Shown piece by piece: positions 54,864-62,907 of a DNA stretch of 64,000 nucleotides; within the stretch, counting starts at the first letter, position 1; each line of letters begins with the position of its first letter. The stretch comes from Paracoccus lichenicola (GTDB lineage: Bacteria; Pseudomonadota; Alphaproteobacteria; Rhodobacterales; Rhodobacteraceae): the NCBI RefSeq assembly GCF_009708075.1, contig NZ_WMBT01000001.1, positions 496,001 through 560,000 of the forward strand. Reading direction: 5' to 3'. Below the pieces are notes generated by a model, which saw nothing but the letters and a program-made list of their open reading frames with translations, had not been told where the DNA came from and searched no databases. The position numbers and the translations under genes are program-made.

Positions 54864-54998
54864 CGGGGCAGGCGAACCCTGCGGCACAGCGCCAGATTGA
54901 GCGGGCGGGCCATTCCTGCTAGCATCATCGCCGGACGGGCATCGCAGACCGGGTTCAACCGGCCCCCGCCACCCCAAAGGCAACCGAGGAGACAGCTC

Positions 54999-55301
54999 AT
55001 GTTCAACCGCATCGTCATCGCGGCCGCAGCCATCATCATGACCGCACCGCTGGCCGTCGCCGGTCCCATCGACAGCGCCTGCGTGCGGTCCGACCGCGCG
55101 CGGGGCAACGCGCCCTTGTGCGGCTGCATCCAGCAGGTCGCGAACCAGACCCTGTCGCGGTCCGACCAGCGCCGCGCCGCGTCCTTCTTCCGCGACCCGC
55201 ACGAGGCGCAAGAGGTCCGCACGTCCAAAAGCAATGCCGACAACGCCTTCTGGGCGCGCTACAAGCGGTTCGCGTCCCAGGCCGAGGCCTATTGCCGGTA
55301 A
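54999..55301 (+). CDS. small exported cysteine-containing protein, unknown
   Basis: The 100-residue protein has a signal peptide (IVIAAAAIIMTAPLAVAGP). The mature part has cysteines in DSACVRSDRA, LCGCIQQVANQTLSRSDQRR and AEAYCR. The pattern recurs in Rhodobacteraceae proteins sometimes annotated as arginine transporter, which the sequence does not support. GAGGAG lies 8 bases upstream. The sirtuin gene follows 5 bases after its stop. Confidence 0.75.
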   Translation: MFNRIVIAAAAIIMTAPLAVAGPIDSACVRSDRARGNAPLCGCIQQVANQTLSRSDQRRAASFFRDPHEAQEVRTSKSNADNAFWARYKRFASQAEAYCR

Positions 55302-55306
55302 GCCCC

Positions 55307-55984
55307 TTGCGCATCACCGTCCTGACCGGCGCGGGCATTTCCGCCGAAAGCGGGCTTGCGACCTTTCGCGCCAGCGACGGGCTGTGGGAAAGCCACCGGA
55401 TCGAGGATGTGGCCACGCCCGAAGGCTTCACCGCCGATCCCGGCCTGGTCCACCGCTTCTACAACATGCGCCGGGCGAACGCCGCGGCGGCGCAGCCCAA
55501 TGCCGCCCATCTGGCCCTGGCCGATCTGGCGCGGCGCCACGACCTGACGCTGGTCACGCAGAATGTCGATGACCTGCACGAACGCGCGGGCAGTCCGGAC
55601 GTGATCCACATGCACGGCACCCTGACCGGCGCGCTCTGCGCCGCCTGCGGGCATCGCTGGCCCGCGCCGCCCGTGATGGCGCCCACCGACCCCTGCCCCG
55701 TCTGCACGCGTCCCGCCACCCGCCCCGACATCGTCTGGTTCGGAGAGATGCCCCATCACATGGAGCGGATATGGGAGGCGCTGGAAACCGCCGACCTGTT
55801 CGCGGCCATCGGCACCTCGGGCAATGTCTATCCGGCGGCCGGTTTCGCCCAACATGCCCGGCGGCGCGGCGTGGATTGCGTGGAACTGAACCTGGACGCC
55901 AGCGCCAATGCCCACGACTTTCACCGCCGCATCACCGGCCCCGCTAGCCGAACGGTGCCGGACTGGGTCGCCTCGCTGGGCTGA
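55307..55984 (+). CDS. cobB: NAD-dependent protein deacylase, class III sirtuin
   Basis: The 225-residue sirtuin uses NAD+ to remove acyl groups from lysines. GAGISAESGLATFR and TQNVDDLHERAG bind NAD, His103 in HMHG is the catalytic base, and Cys111, Cys114, Cys130 and Cys133 form the zinc site. Tyr52 and Arg55 in FYNMRRAN match the acyl-pocket pair of class III sirtuins, which favours desuccinylase activity. The start is TTG at 55307, which gives the normal N-terminus; there is no ATG. It lies 5 bases after the upstream stop. Confidence 0.9.
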   Translation: MRITVLTGAGISAESGLATFRASDGLWESHRIEDVATPEGFTADPGLVHRFYNMRRANAAAAQPNAAHLALADLARRHDLTLVTQNVDDLHERAGSPDVIHMHGTLTGALCAACGHRWPAPPVMAPTDPCPVCTRPATRPDIVWFGEMPHHMERIWEALETADLFAAIGTSGNVYPAAGFAQHARRRGVDCVELNLDASANAHDFHRRITGPASRTVPDWVASLG

Positions 55985-56027
55985 TTGCCCTTGCCTGATG
56001 ACGGGGTTGTGAGCTAAGGCAACCCTG

Positions 56028-56187
56028 CCTCGGTTCCGGGTTCATCCCCGGTTAAAAGGGAACGCGGTGGAAATCCGCGACTGCCCCCGCAACTGTCAGC
56101 GGAGAGCGAGGCCGGATGACGCCACTGTCCCCCGCGGGGATGGGAAGGCCCGGCCAAGCCTTGACCCGCAAGTCAGGAGACCTGCCG
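56028..56187 (+). promoter_or_regulatory. cobalamin (AdoCbl) riboswitch
   Basis: All conserved blocks are in order: GGTTAAAAGGGAACGCGGTG, AAATCCGCGACTGCCCCCGC, AACTGT, the GACGCCACTG box, GGGAAGGCC, and GACCCGCAAGTCAGGAGACC (B12 box). It lies 150 bases before btuB and should lower expression when B12 is abundant. It accounts for most of the 350-base gap between cobB and btuB. Confidence 0.96.
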
Positions 56188-56295
56188 AACGCGATCACCC
56201 TGACGGCGTGCGAGGGGCGCGCCGGAAACGGAAACTTCCGTCGTGGTGGTGTCGCTGTCCGGCGGGTCAATTCCCGTCAGACGAACCGCATCGCG

Positions 56296-56314
56296 CCCGG
56301 GTCATCCACCCGGG
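56296..56314 (+). promoter_or_regulatory. hairpin before the btuB ribosome site, possible riboswitch output
   Basis: CCCGGGT (56296-56302), loop CATCC and ACCCGGG (56308-56314) precede GAAGG (56321-56325). There is no T tract, so control of translation is more likely than termination. Confidence 0.45.
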
Positions 56315-56334
56315 TTCCTGGAAGGATGTCATTC

Positions 56335-58146
56335 GTGACCGCAAGACCGCTATTCCTGACCCTGACCGCCGCCCTGTCGCTGACCACCGCCCTGCCCGCC
56401 CTGGCGCAGGACCGCTTTGTCCTGGACGAGATCACCCTGACCGCCAACCGAGAGGCCACGGAACTCAGCCGGTCGGGCAGCTCCGTGTCCGTCCTGACGG
56501 CCGGGGACCTGGACAACCGTGCAGGCCAGCCCCTGACGCGCAGCCTGACCCGCTTGCCGGGCGTGACGCTGCGCCAGTCGGGACCGCTGGGCACCACCGG
56601 GTTCCTGCAGGTCCGGGGCGCGCCCGCCCAATACCTGCCCGTCGTGATCGACGGGATCGAGGTATCGGACCCGACCGGACCGAAGCCCGCCTATGATTTC
56701 GGCGGGCTGACCGGCACAAGCGTCGGCCGGGCCGAACTGCTGCGCGGCGCGCAATCTGCGCTCTATGGCTCGCGTGCCGTGGCAGGCGTCCTGACGCTGC
56801 AATCGCTGCGCCCGACCCAGGACGGGTTGCACCACCATTTCGGGATCGAGGCCGGCAGCTACGACACGCTGACCGCCACCTATGGTGCCACCCTGCGCCG
56901 GGACGGCACCGACGTGGCCTTCCAGGTCAGCCATCTCCGCAGCGACGGTTTTTCTGCCCTGGACGAGGATGACGGCAATTTCGAGGACGACGGATACGAG
57001 GCGACGCGCCTGTCCTTCTACAGCGCGCACCGGCTGGAAAACGGCGTCACGGTCGGCTTCAACGGCTTCTGGGAGGACAGCACCGGCGATTTCGACGACT
57101 TCAGCGACGTGGCGGGCACGCCGGGCAACGACTATTCGGAAAACGAATCCTATGGCCTGCGCGGCTTTGCAGAATTCACGACAGGCGCGGTGGATCACGA
57201 CATCGCCCTGACCCGTTACCGCATCGATCGCACCAGCGTTTATGACGGCTTCGCCACGCCCTTCGACGGCACCCGGACCAAGCTGTCCTGGCAAGGCGCG
57301 ACCGACATCGGGGCGGGCGTCCGCGCGGTCTTCGGCGCCGACACCGAAAAAGAGGAAGCCGAGGGCAGCGCCGATGCCCGCATCAGCGGCGTTTTCGTGG
57401 AAACCACCACCGCCCTTGGCGACAGGATCGACGTGACCACATCGCTGCGCCGCGACGATCATTCGCGGTTCGGCGGCTTCACCTCGGGGCGGGTGGCGGC
57501 GGTCTATCGCGCCGACGGCGACCTGCTGTTCCGTGCCGCCATCGGCAACGGCTTCCGCGCGCCGTCGCTGTACGAACTGTTCAGCATCTACGGCGATCCC
57601 ACCCTGGAACGCGAGGAAAGCCGCACCCACGAGATCGGCGTCGAAAAGCGATGGGGCGACAGCCACCTGCGCGCGACGGCATTCTGGCTGAAGGCGGACA
57701 ACATGATCGGCTGGGATGATCGCGGCACGGTGGACTGGATGGACGACGGCTATGCCCAGGTGCCCGGCACCGCCCGCCGCCGGGGGGTGGAAATCGACGG
57801 CCGCCATGCCTTCGGCGCGGGCCATGCGCTGACCGCCAGCTATACCTTCATCGACAACCAGACGGATGTGGACTGGGCACAAGTCCCCGAGCGCGTGCTG
57901 AACCTGGGGGCCGAGACGACCTTCGCCACCGGCACCACGGCAGGCATCGACCTGCAGCACGTCGCCGGGCGCGCGAACGATCTCGACGACTTCACCACCG
58001 TCGATCTGCTGGTCAGCCATCCCCTCCGCGACAACGCCACCGCCTATCTGCGGCTGGAGAACGTGTTCGACGAGGATTACCAGTGGGTCAGCGGCTATGG
58101 CACCTCGGGCCGGGCGGTTTATGCGGGGCTGCGTGCGTCGTTCTGA
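56335..58146 (+). CDS. btuB: TonB-dependent vitamin B12 receptor
   Basis: The 603-residue outer-membrane receptor has a signal peptide (LTLTAALSLTTALPALAQD), a TonB-box-like stretch DEITLTA, a plug domain (LPGVTLRQSGPLGTTGFLQV, ELLRGAQSALYGSRAVAGVL) and a beta barrel that ends in aromatic YAGLRASF. The riboswitch upstream identifies the ligand as a cobamide. Start chosen as GTG 56335 because GAAGG lies 9 bases upstream; ATG 56326 abuts that site. It is the first gene of a B12 uptake operon. Confidence 0.93.
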   Translation: MTARPLFLTLTAALSLTTALPALAQDRFVLDEITLTANREATELSRSGSSVSVLTAGDLDNRAGQPLTRSLTRLPGVTLRQSGPLGTTGFLQVRGAPAQYLPVVIDGIEVSDPTGPKPAYDFGGLTGTSVGRAELLRGAQSALYGSRAVAGVLTLQSLRPTQDGLHHHFGIEAGSYDTLTATYGATLRRDGTDVAFQVSHLRSDGFSALDEDDGNFEDDGYEATRLSFYSAHRLENGVTVGFNGFWEDSTGDFDDFSDVAGTPGNDYSENESYGLRGFAEFTTGAVDHDIALTRYRIDRTSVYDGFATPFDGTRTKLSWQGATDIGAGVRAVFGADTEKEEAEGSADARISGVFVETTTALGDRIDVTTSLRRDDHSRFGGFTSGRVAAVYRADGDLLFRAAIGNGFRAPSLYELFSIYGDPTLEREESRTHEIGVEKRWGDSHLRATAFWLKADNMIGWDDRGTVDWMDDGYAQVPGTARRRGVEIDGRHAFGAGHALTASYTFIDNQTDVDWAQVPERVLNLGAETTFATGTTAGIDLQHVAGRANDLDDFTTVDLLVSHPLRDNATAYLRLENVFDEDYQWVSGYGTSGRAVYAGLRASF

Positions 58147-58924
58147 TGCCATCCTGGCAGCGGCGGTCCTGATCGCCGCCGCCTTGCCAGCGGGGGCCGC
58201 GCCGCAGCGCGTGGTGTCGATGAACCTGTGCAGCGACCAGCTGGCGATGATGCTGGCGGCGCCCGAGCAACTGGTGTCGGTCAGCAGCCTGGCCCAGGAT
58301 CCGCGCCTGTCGCCCATGGCGGACCAGGCCGCAGCCTACAAGGCCAACACCGGCCGGGCCGAGGAGATCTATCTGATGCGCCCCGACCTGGTGATCGCGG
58401 GCACCTATACCCCGCCCGCGACGGTGGCGATGCTGCGCCGCCTGGGCATCCGCGTCGAAACCCCGCCCCCCGCCGAGGATTTCGACGCCATCCGCGCCGA
58501 CATCACCCGCATGGGCGACTGGCTGGGCCAACCCCAGGCCGCGCGCGACCTGCTGGCCCGCTTCGACGCCGATCTGGCCGCCGCCCGCCGCCCCGGCGGC
58601 CGGGGCCGCGCGGCGCTGTATGAGGCGAACGGCTTCACCTCGGGACCGGACACGCTGGCCGGGTCGATCCTGGAGGCTGCGGGATACGCCAACATCGCCG
58701 CCGACCACGGCATCAGCGCCACGACAACCCTGCCCCTGGAACTGCTGGTCATGTCGGACCCCGACCGCCTGATCACCGGGGCCAAATGGCCCGGCCAGTC
58801 GCAGGGCGAGGCGATCCTGGATCATCCCGCCCTGGCCGCCTTTCCGGGCCGCGCGCAGGTCACGGACCTGAACTGGACCTGCGGCACCCCCTTCGTCACC
58901 CGCGCCATCCGGTCGCTGGAATGA
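58121..58924 (+). CDS. btuF: periplasmic B12-binding protein of an ABC transporter
   Basis: The 267-residue protein has a signal peptide (ILAAAVLIAAALPAGA) and the helical-backbone binding fold: RVVSMNLCSDQLAMMLAAPEQ, EEIYLMRPDLVIAGTYTP and WTCGTPFVTRAI. It would hand B12 from BtuB to the inner-membrane BtuCD. The start overlaps btuB by 26 bases (a GTG at 58133 is also possible). The operon context supports cobalamin and not iron-siderophore as ligand. Confidence 0.85.
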   Translation: MRGCVRRSDAILAAAVLIAAALPAGAAPQRVVSMNLCSDQLAMMLAAPEQLVSVSSLAQDPRLSPMADQAAAYKANTGRAEEIYLMRPDLVIAGTYTPPATVAMLRRLGIRVETPPPAEDFDAIRADITRMGDWLGQPQAARDLLARFDADLAAARRPGGRGRAALYEANGFTSGPDTLAGSILEAAGYANIAADHGISATTTLPLELLVMSDPDRLITGAKWPGQSQGEAILDHPALAAFPGRAQVTDLNWTCGTPFVTRAIRSLE

Positions 58925-59907
58925 GGGGGCTGTTCCCCGCCCTGTTGCTGCTGGTCGCGGCGCTGTTCCTGGCATCCCTGCTGACCGGCCCGGCGGGACT
59001 GCCCGCGATGGATGCGCTGCGCGCCCTGGCCCTTGGGGGCGACGGCCCGCTGCCCATCGTGATGCGCGAAATCCGCCTGCCCCGCGCGATCCTGGGCGTG
59101 GCCGTGGGCGCGGGCCTTGGGCTGACGGGCGCGGCCTTGCAGGGATACCTGCGCAACCCGCTGGCCGAGCCGGGGCTGATCGGCATATCCGGCATGGCTG
59201 CCCTGGGTGCGGTGATCGCGATCCAGACCGGGCTGTCTCTGGTGGCCGCGCTGGCCCTGCCGCTTGCCGCCCTGGTCGGGGCGGCTGCCGGGGTGGCGAT
59301 GCTGGTGGCGCTGGCCGGTCCGCGCGGCGGGTCCGTGACGCTGATCCTGGCGGGGGTGGCGATCTCGGCGCTCGCGGGCGCGGGCACCGCCCTGGTGCTG
59401 AACCTGTCGCCCAACCCCTATGCCGCCAGCGAGATCGTCTTCTGGCTGATGGGATCGCTGGCCGACAAGTCCATGCTGCATGTCTGGCTGGCCCTGCCGC
59501 CGATGCTGCTTGGCGCGGCGCTGATCCTGACCACCCGCCACGCGCTCGACGCCCTGACCCTGGGCGAGGCCGCGGCGCAGACCCTTGGCATGGCCGGGCC
59601 GTCGCTGCGCTGGCGTCTGATCGCGGGCACCGCGCTGATCGTCGGGCCTGCGACCGCCGTGGCCGGGGCCATCGGCTTCGTGGGACTGGTCGTCCCGCAT
59701 GTCCTGCGCCCCTGGGTGGGCGCGCGGCCCTCGGCGCTGCTGCCCGCCTCGGCGCTCGGCGGGGCGGCGCTGCTGCTGGCATCCGACATCGCGGTGCGGC
59801 TGATCGTGCCGGACCGCGACCTGAAGCTGGGCGTGCTGACGGCCATCGTGGGCGCGCCCTTGTTCCTGCACCTGATCTGGAAAACCCGCAGCGGGGGGCG
59901 CGTTTGA
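58921..59907 (+). CDS. btuC: B12 ABC transporter permease (FecCD family)
   Basis: The 328-residue inner-membrane protein has about ten helices: REIRLPRAILGVAVGAGLGL, GAALQGYLRNPLAEPGLIGI, VFWLMGSLADK, and AVAGAIGFVGLVVPHVLRPW, all FecCD/BtuC signatures. It starts in an ATGA overlap with btuF and its stop overlaps btuD. Confidence 0.92.
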   Translation: MRGLFPALLLLVAALFLASLLTGPAGLPAMDALRALALGGDGPLPIVMREIRLPRAILGVAVGAGLGLTGAALQGYLRNPLAEPGLIGISGMAALGAVIAIQTGLSLVAALALPLAALVGAAAGVAMLVALAGPRGGSVTLILAGVAISALAGAGTALVLNLSPNPYAASEIVFWLMGSLADKSMLHVWLALPPMLLGAALILTTRHALDALTLGEAAAQTLGMAGPSLRWRLIAGTALIVGPATAVAGAIGFVGLVVPHVLRPWVGARPSALLPASALGGAALLLASDIAVRLIVPDRDLKLGVLTAIVGAPLFLHLIWKTRSGGRV

Positions 59908-60644
59908 TGGTCCTGACCGTGACCCGTCTCTCCGTCACCCGCCGCCGCCGCCCCGTGCTGCACGGCGTCAGCCTGGCCCTGAACCCAGGCGAATTCGTCG
60001 GCCTGATCGGTCCCAACGGCGCGGGCAAGTCGTCCCTGATGGAGGCCGCGCTTGGCCTGATCCCCTTCACCGGCATCTCGACCCTGGCCGCCATGCCTGC
60101 CGACCGCCGCGCGCGCCACGCCGCCTATCTGCCGCAATCGCGCGAGATCGCCTGGCCCGTCAGCGTCGCCGATCTGGTAGCCTTGGGACGCATCCCCTGG
60201 CCCGGCGGCGGGCGCAGCGGCATCGACCGTATCGCCACCGACGCGGCTATCGCCCGCATGGGGCTGGAGCCGTTCCGCAAGCGCACCGCCCTGCGCCTGT
60301 CGGGGGGCGAACAGAACCGCGCCCTGATCGCCCGCGCGCTGGCGCAGGACACGCCCCTGCTGATCGCCGACGAACCCATCGCGGGCCTGGATCCGGCGCA
60401 GCAGTTGGCCTGCCTGCGCCTGTTCCGGGAACTGGCGGGCGAAGGCAGGACGGTCCTCGCCTCGATCCACGACCTGGGGCTTGCGGCGCGGTTCTGTTCG
60501 CGGCTGGTGCTGCTGTCGAACGGGCATGTGCTGGCGGATGGCCCGCCCGAGGCGGTCCTGCGCGACGACCTGCTGCGCCGCGCCTTCAACATCACCGTGC
60601 GGCGGGTGGACACGCCCGACGGCCCGGCGATCCTGCCGGTCTAG
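59907..60644 (+). CDS. btuD: B12 ABC transporter ATPase
   Basis: The 245-residue ABC ATPase has Walker A LIGPNGAGKSSL, the signature LRLSGGEQNRALIARAL, Walker B LLIADEPIAGLDP and the switch His in VLASIHDLGLAAR. It powers BtuC. The ATG at 59907 shares its first base with the btuC stop; GGGGGG lies upstream. The stop overlaps the convergent ParA-like gene in CTAG. Confidence 0.92.
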   Translation: MVLTVTRLSVTRRRRPVLHGVSLALNPGEFVGLIGPNGAGKSSLMEAALGLIPFTGISTLAAMPADRRARHAAYLPQSREIAWPVSVADLVALGRIPWPGGGRSGIDRIATDAAIARMGLEPFRKRTALRLSGGEQNRALIARALAQDTPLLIADEPIAGLDPAQQLACLRLFRELAGEGRTVLASIHDLGLAARFCSRLVLLSNGHVLADGPPEAVLRDDLLRRAFNITVRRVDTPDGPAILPV

Positions 60645-61276
60645 GCCATCGCGGCCAGGATCTCGTCCGTCAGCTTCACCATCTCGTCCCGCGCGGGGCC
60701 GCTGCGGGCGCGTTCCAGGGCGCCCACCCCCTGCCCCAGCGTTTCGGCGTAAACCATCCGGCTGGCCAGCTGCGTCCCGGCGACATCGGCGCCCAGGTCG
60801 GCGGCCTTTTGCGCCACCTCGGCGGACAGGCGGGTATGGGGCCGCACGCGGTTCATCACCACCAGCACGCGGGCCTTTTCGCGCCGCGCCAGATCCAGCA
60901 CGCCTTCGGTCGCCCACAGATCCACATGGCTGATGGCCACCGGCACCAGCACCAGATCGGCCACCCGCAGCGCGGGGCGCAGGTCGCTGTCGATCTTGGG
61001 CGGCGTGTCGATGATCACGAAATCGAACCGCTTCTTCAGCTTTTCCGATTCGTAGCTGGCCCCCCAGGCGGACGAGGTGGAAAAATCCATCGCCTCGTCC
61101 TCGCCCCGCGCAGCCATCCGTTCGATGAACCAGCGGCCCAGGCTGCCCTGGGGATCGGTGTCGATCAGCGCGACGGAATGGCCGCGTTCGTGCAGGCTGA
61201 CGGCCAGGTTGACGGCCAGGGTGGTCTTGCCTGACCCGCCCTTTTGCTGCGCGACCGTGATGATCCTGCCTGCCAT
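60641..61276 (-). CDS. ParA/MinD-family ATPase, orphan
   Basis: The 211-residue protein has the deviant Walker A KGGSGKTT near residue 12, switch I region IDTDPQGSLGRWF and Walker B RFDFVIIDTPPK. VMNRVRPHTRLSAEV and the late LASRMVYAETLGQGVGALE agree with short ParA proteins that position cargo on the nucleoid. No parB or obvious cargo gene is adjacent. Start at 61276 with GGAG upstream. It is convergent with btuD. Confidence 0.88.
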   Translation of the reverse strand: MAGRIITVAQQKGGSGKTTLAVNLAVSLHERGHSVALIDTDPQGSLGRWFIERMAARGEDEAMDFSTSSAWGASYESEKLKKRFDFVIIDTPPKIDSDLRPALRVADLVLVPVAISHVDLWATEGVLDLARREKARVLVVMNRVRPHTRLSAEVAQKAADLGADVAGTQLASRMVYAETLGQGVGALERARSGPARDEMVKLTDEILAAMA

Positions 61277-61333
61277 CGCCCACTCCTGCCCGGTTGACGG
61301 AAGGTTAGCGGCCGGACGCTGCCATTGCACGGC

Positions 61334-61675
61334 CTATTTCGCGGTTGCAGCATCCCTGTCGAAAACGGCTTGGACCTCGTACATCACCGGCTCGAAGCTC
61401 TTGCACATGCCGTTGATGGCGCGGTTCCTGCGCCGCATCTCCGGCTCGCGCAGCATGGCCTGGTAATCGCGGCGGTCGCGCCATTGGGAATAGGTGGCGA
61501 TCCGGGTCTGGGCGTCGTTGAGGTGGATCGCGCCCGACACGAAGCCCGGCTGGCGGCGGATCACCTGGTCCCAGGCGTCGGTCAGCAGATCCAGCACGTC
61601 GTGGGCGCTGCCGGGCGTCACCTCGAAGGTGGTGATGACGGTCTGGCCGTCGAAATCGCGGCGGATGTCGGGCAT
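61334..61675 (-). CDS. antibiotic biosynthesis monooxygenase (ABM) domain protein
   Basis: The 113-residue protein is one ABM domain: TVITTFEVTPGSAHDVLDLL, then FVSGAIHLNDAQTRIATYSQW and a C-terminal helix. Members oxidise small aromatic or haem-like molecules or act as dimers of unknown role. It lies 57 bases upstream of the ParA-like gene in the same orientation. It is divergent from the dipeptidase gene. Confidence 0.85.
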   Translation of the reverse strand: MPDIRRDFDGQTVITTFEVTPGSAHDVLDLLTDAWDQVIRRQPGFVSGAIHLNDAQTRIATYSQWRDRRDYQAMLREPEMRRRNRAINGMCKSFEPVMYEVQAVFDRDAATAK

Positions 61676-61795
61676 GGCTGGCGTCTCCCTTGCTTGCGGA
61701 AACCAGCCTAGCGCCGAATCGCGCGCCGCGCCAAGCGCCAGCCATTGCCGCCCGCGCGGGGATGTGCATGGTCGGGTCAAACCAAGGAGAAGCGG

Positions 61796-62836
61796 ATGAT
61801 CCCGGTATTCGACGGCCACAACGATTTCCTGCAACGCGTCGTGGCGTCCGGCCCCGATGTCTGGCTGAAGGGGGACGGCACCGGCCACCTGGACCTGCCG
61901 CGCGCCCGGGCGGGCGGGCTGGTCGGCGGCTTCTTCGCGATCTGGATCCCCGCGCCGCTGAACCCCAACGACGCCGCCGCCGTGGCGCTGATGGAACATC
62001 CGCCCTTCTCCATGCCCCTGCCGCCCCGGATCCCCTTTGCCGAGGCCCTGCCCCACGCCTTCGCCCAGGCGGCCGCGCTGAAGGCCCTGGAACGGACCGG
62101 CACGCTGGACATCGTGACCTCGGCCCGCGGCATCCGCGAAACCATCGCTGCGGGCCGCATCGCCGCGGTCATGCACATGGAGGGGGCCGAGGCGATCCCC
62201 GACATGGATGCGCTGCACCTGTGGCACGCGGCGGGGCTGCGGTCGCTGGGTCCGGTCTGGTCGCGGCCGACCATTTATGCCGAGGGCGTGCCCTTCGCCT
62301 TCCCCTCGTCCCCCGATACGGGGGCGGGCCTGACGGATGCGGGCAAGACCCTGGTCCGCGAATGCAACGGGTTGCGGATCATGCTGGATCTGTCCCATCT
62401 GAACGAGGCCGGGTTCAACGACGTGGCCCGCCTGTCCGACGCCCCCCTGGTCGCCAGCCACAGCTGCGTCCATGTCATCAGCGAAAGCAGCCGCAACCTG
62501 ACCGACCGGCAGTTGCAGGTCATCGCCGACAGCGGTGGCCTGGTCGGCCTGAACTTCGCCTCCAGCTTCCTGCGCCCGGATGGCCGCCGCCTGCCCTTGG
62601 AGGGCTTCGACACCATGCTGCGCCACCTGGATCACCTGCTGGCGATCCTGGGCGAGGATGGCGTGGCGCTCGGCTCCGATTTCGACGGCGCCCTGATGCC
62701 GCGCGACCTGCCGGATGCCGCCGCCCTGCCCGCGCTGATCGGCGCCATGCAGGACCACGGCTATGGCGACACCCTGATCCGCAAGATCGCCAGCGAAAAC
62801 TGGATCACCCTGCTGGAACGAACCTGGGGCGACTAG
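61796..62836 (+). CDS. dipeptidase, peptidase M19 family
   Basis: The 346-residue protein has no signal peptide. The M19 metal sites are clear: IPVFDGHNDFLQR (HxD), MHMEGAEAIPDMD (bridging Glu), ASHSCVHVISESSRNLTD and VALGSDFDGALMPRDLP. Members of this family hydrolyse dipeptides, including D-amino-acid types. AAGGAG lies 8 bases before the ATG. It has a canonical metal motif, unlike the anchored paralogue at 46358. Confidence 0.93.
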   Translation: MIPVFDGHNDFLQRVVASGPDVWLKGDGTGHLDLPRARAGGLVGGFFAIWIPAPLNPNDAAAVALMEHPPFSMPLPPRIPFAEALPHAFAQAAALKALERTGTLDIVTSARGIRETIAAGRIAAVMHMEGAEAIPDMDALHLWHAAGLRSLGPVWSRPTIYAEGVPFAFPSSPDTGAGLTDAGKTLVRECNGLRIMLDLSHLNEAGFNDVARLSDAPLVASHSCVHVISESSRNLTDRQLQVIADSGGLVGLNFASSFLRPDGRRLPLEGFDTMLRHLDHLLAILGEDGVALGSDFDGALMPRDLPDAAALPALIGAMQDHGYGDTLIRKIASENWITLLERTWGD

Positions 62837-62841
62837 GCCCG

Positions 62842-62869
62842 TTCACCTTTGCCCAAATATCCCGGGGGT
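62842..62869. repeat. intergenic box, copy 5 of 5 (GGATATTT-type element, reverse)
   Basis: TTCACCTTTGCCC runs into AAATATCCCGGGGGT. It is followed directly by a G/C hairpin and lies between the convergent dipeptidase and RodZ-like genes. Confidence 0.6.
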
Positions 62870-62887
62870 CCGGGGGCTGGCCCCCGG
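62870..62887. terminator. G5/C5 hairpin after the dipeptidase gene
   Basis: CCGGGGG (62870-62876), loop CTGG and CCCCCGG (62881-62887) form a 7-bp stem with no long T tract. Confidence 0.55.
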
Positions 62888-62907
62888 CTTTCGCGGGACG
62901 CAAACGG

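Noticed and set aside
54599..55243. Minus-strand extension of the HAD frame
   Set aside because: It runs antisense to the CopZ-like gene and the small exported protein, both with good ribosome sites. The HAD fold begins exactly at 54598.
56116..56334. N-terminal extension of btuB through the riboswitch
   Set aside because: The frame is open by chance. The conserved aptamer occupies the region and the signal peptide starts at 56335.
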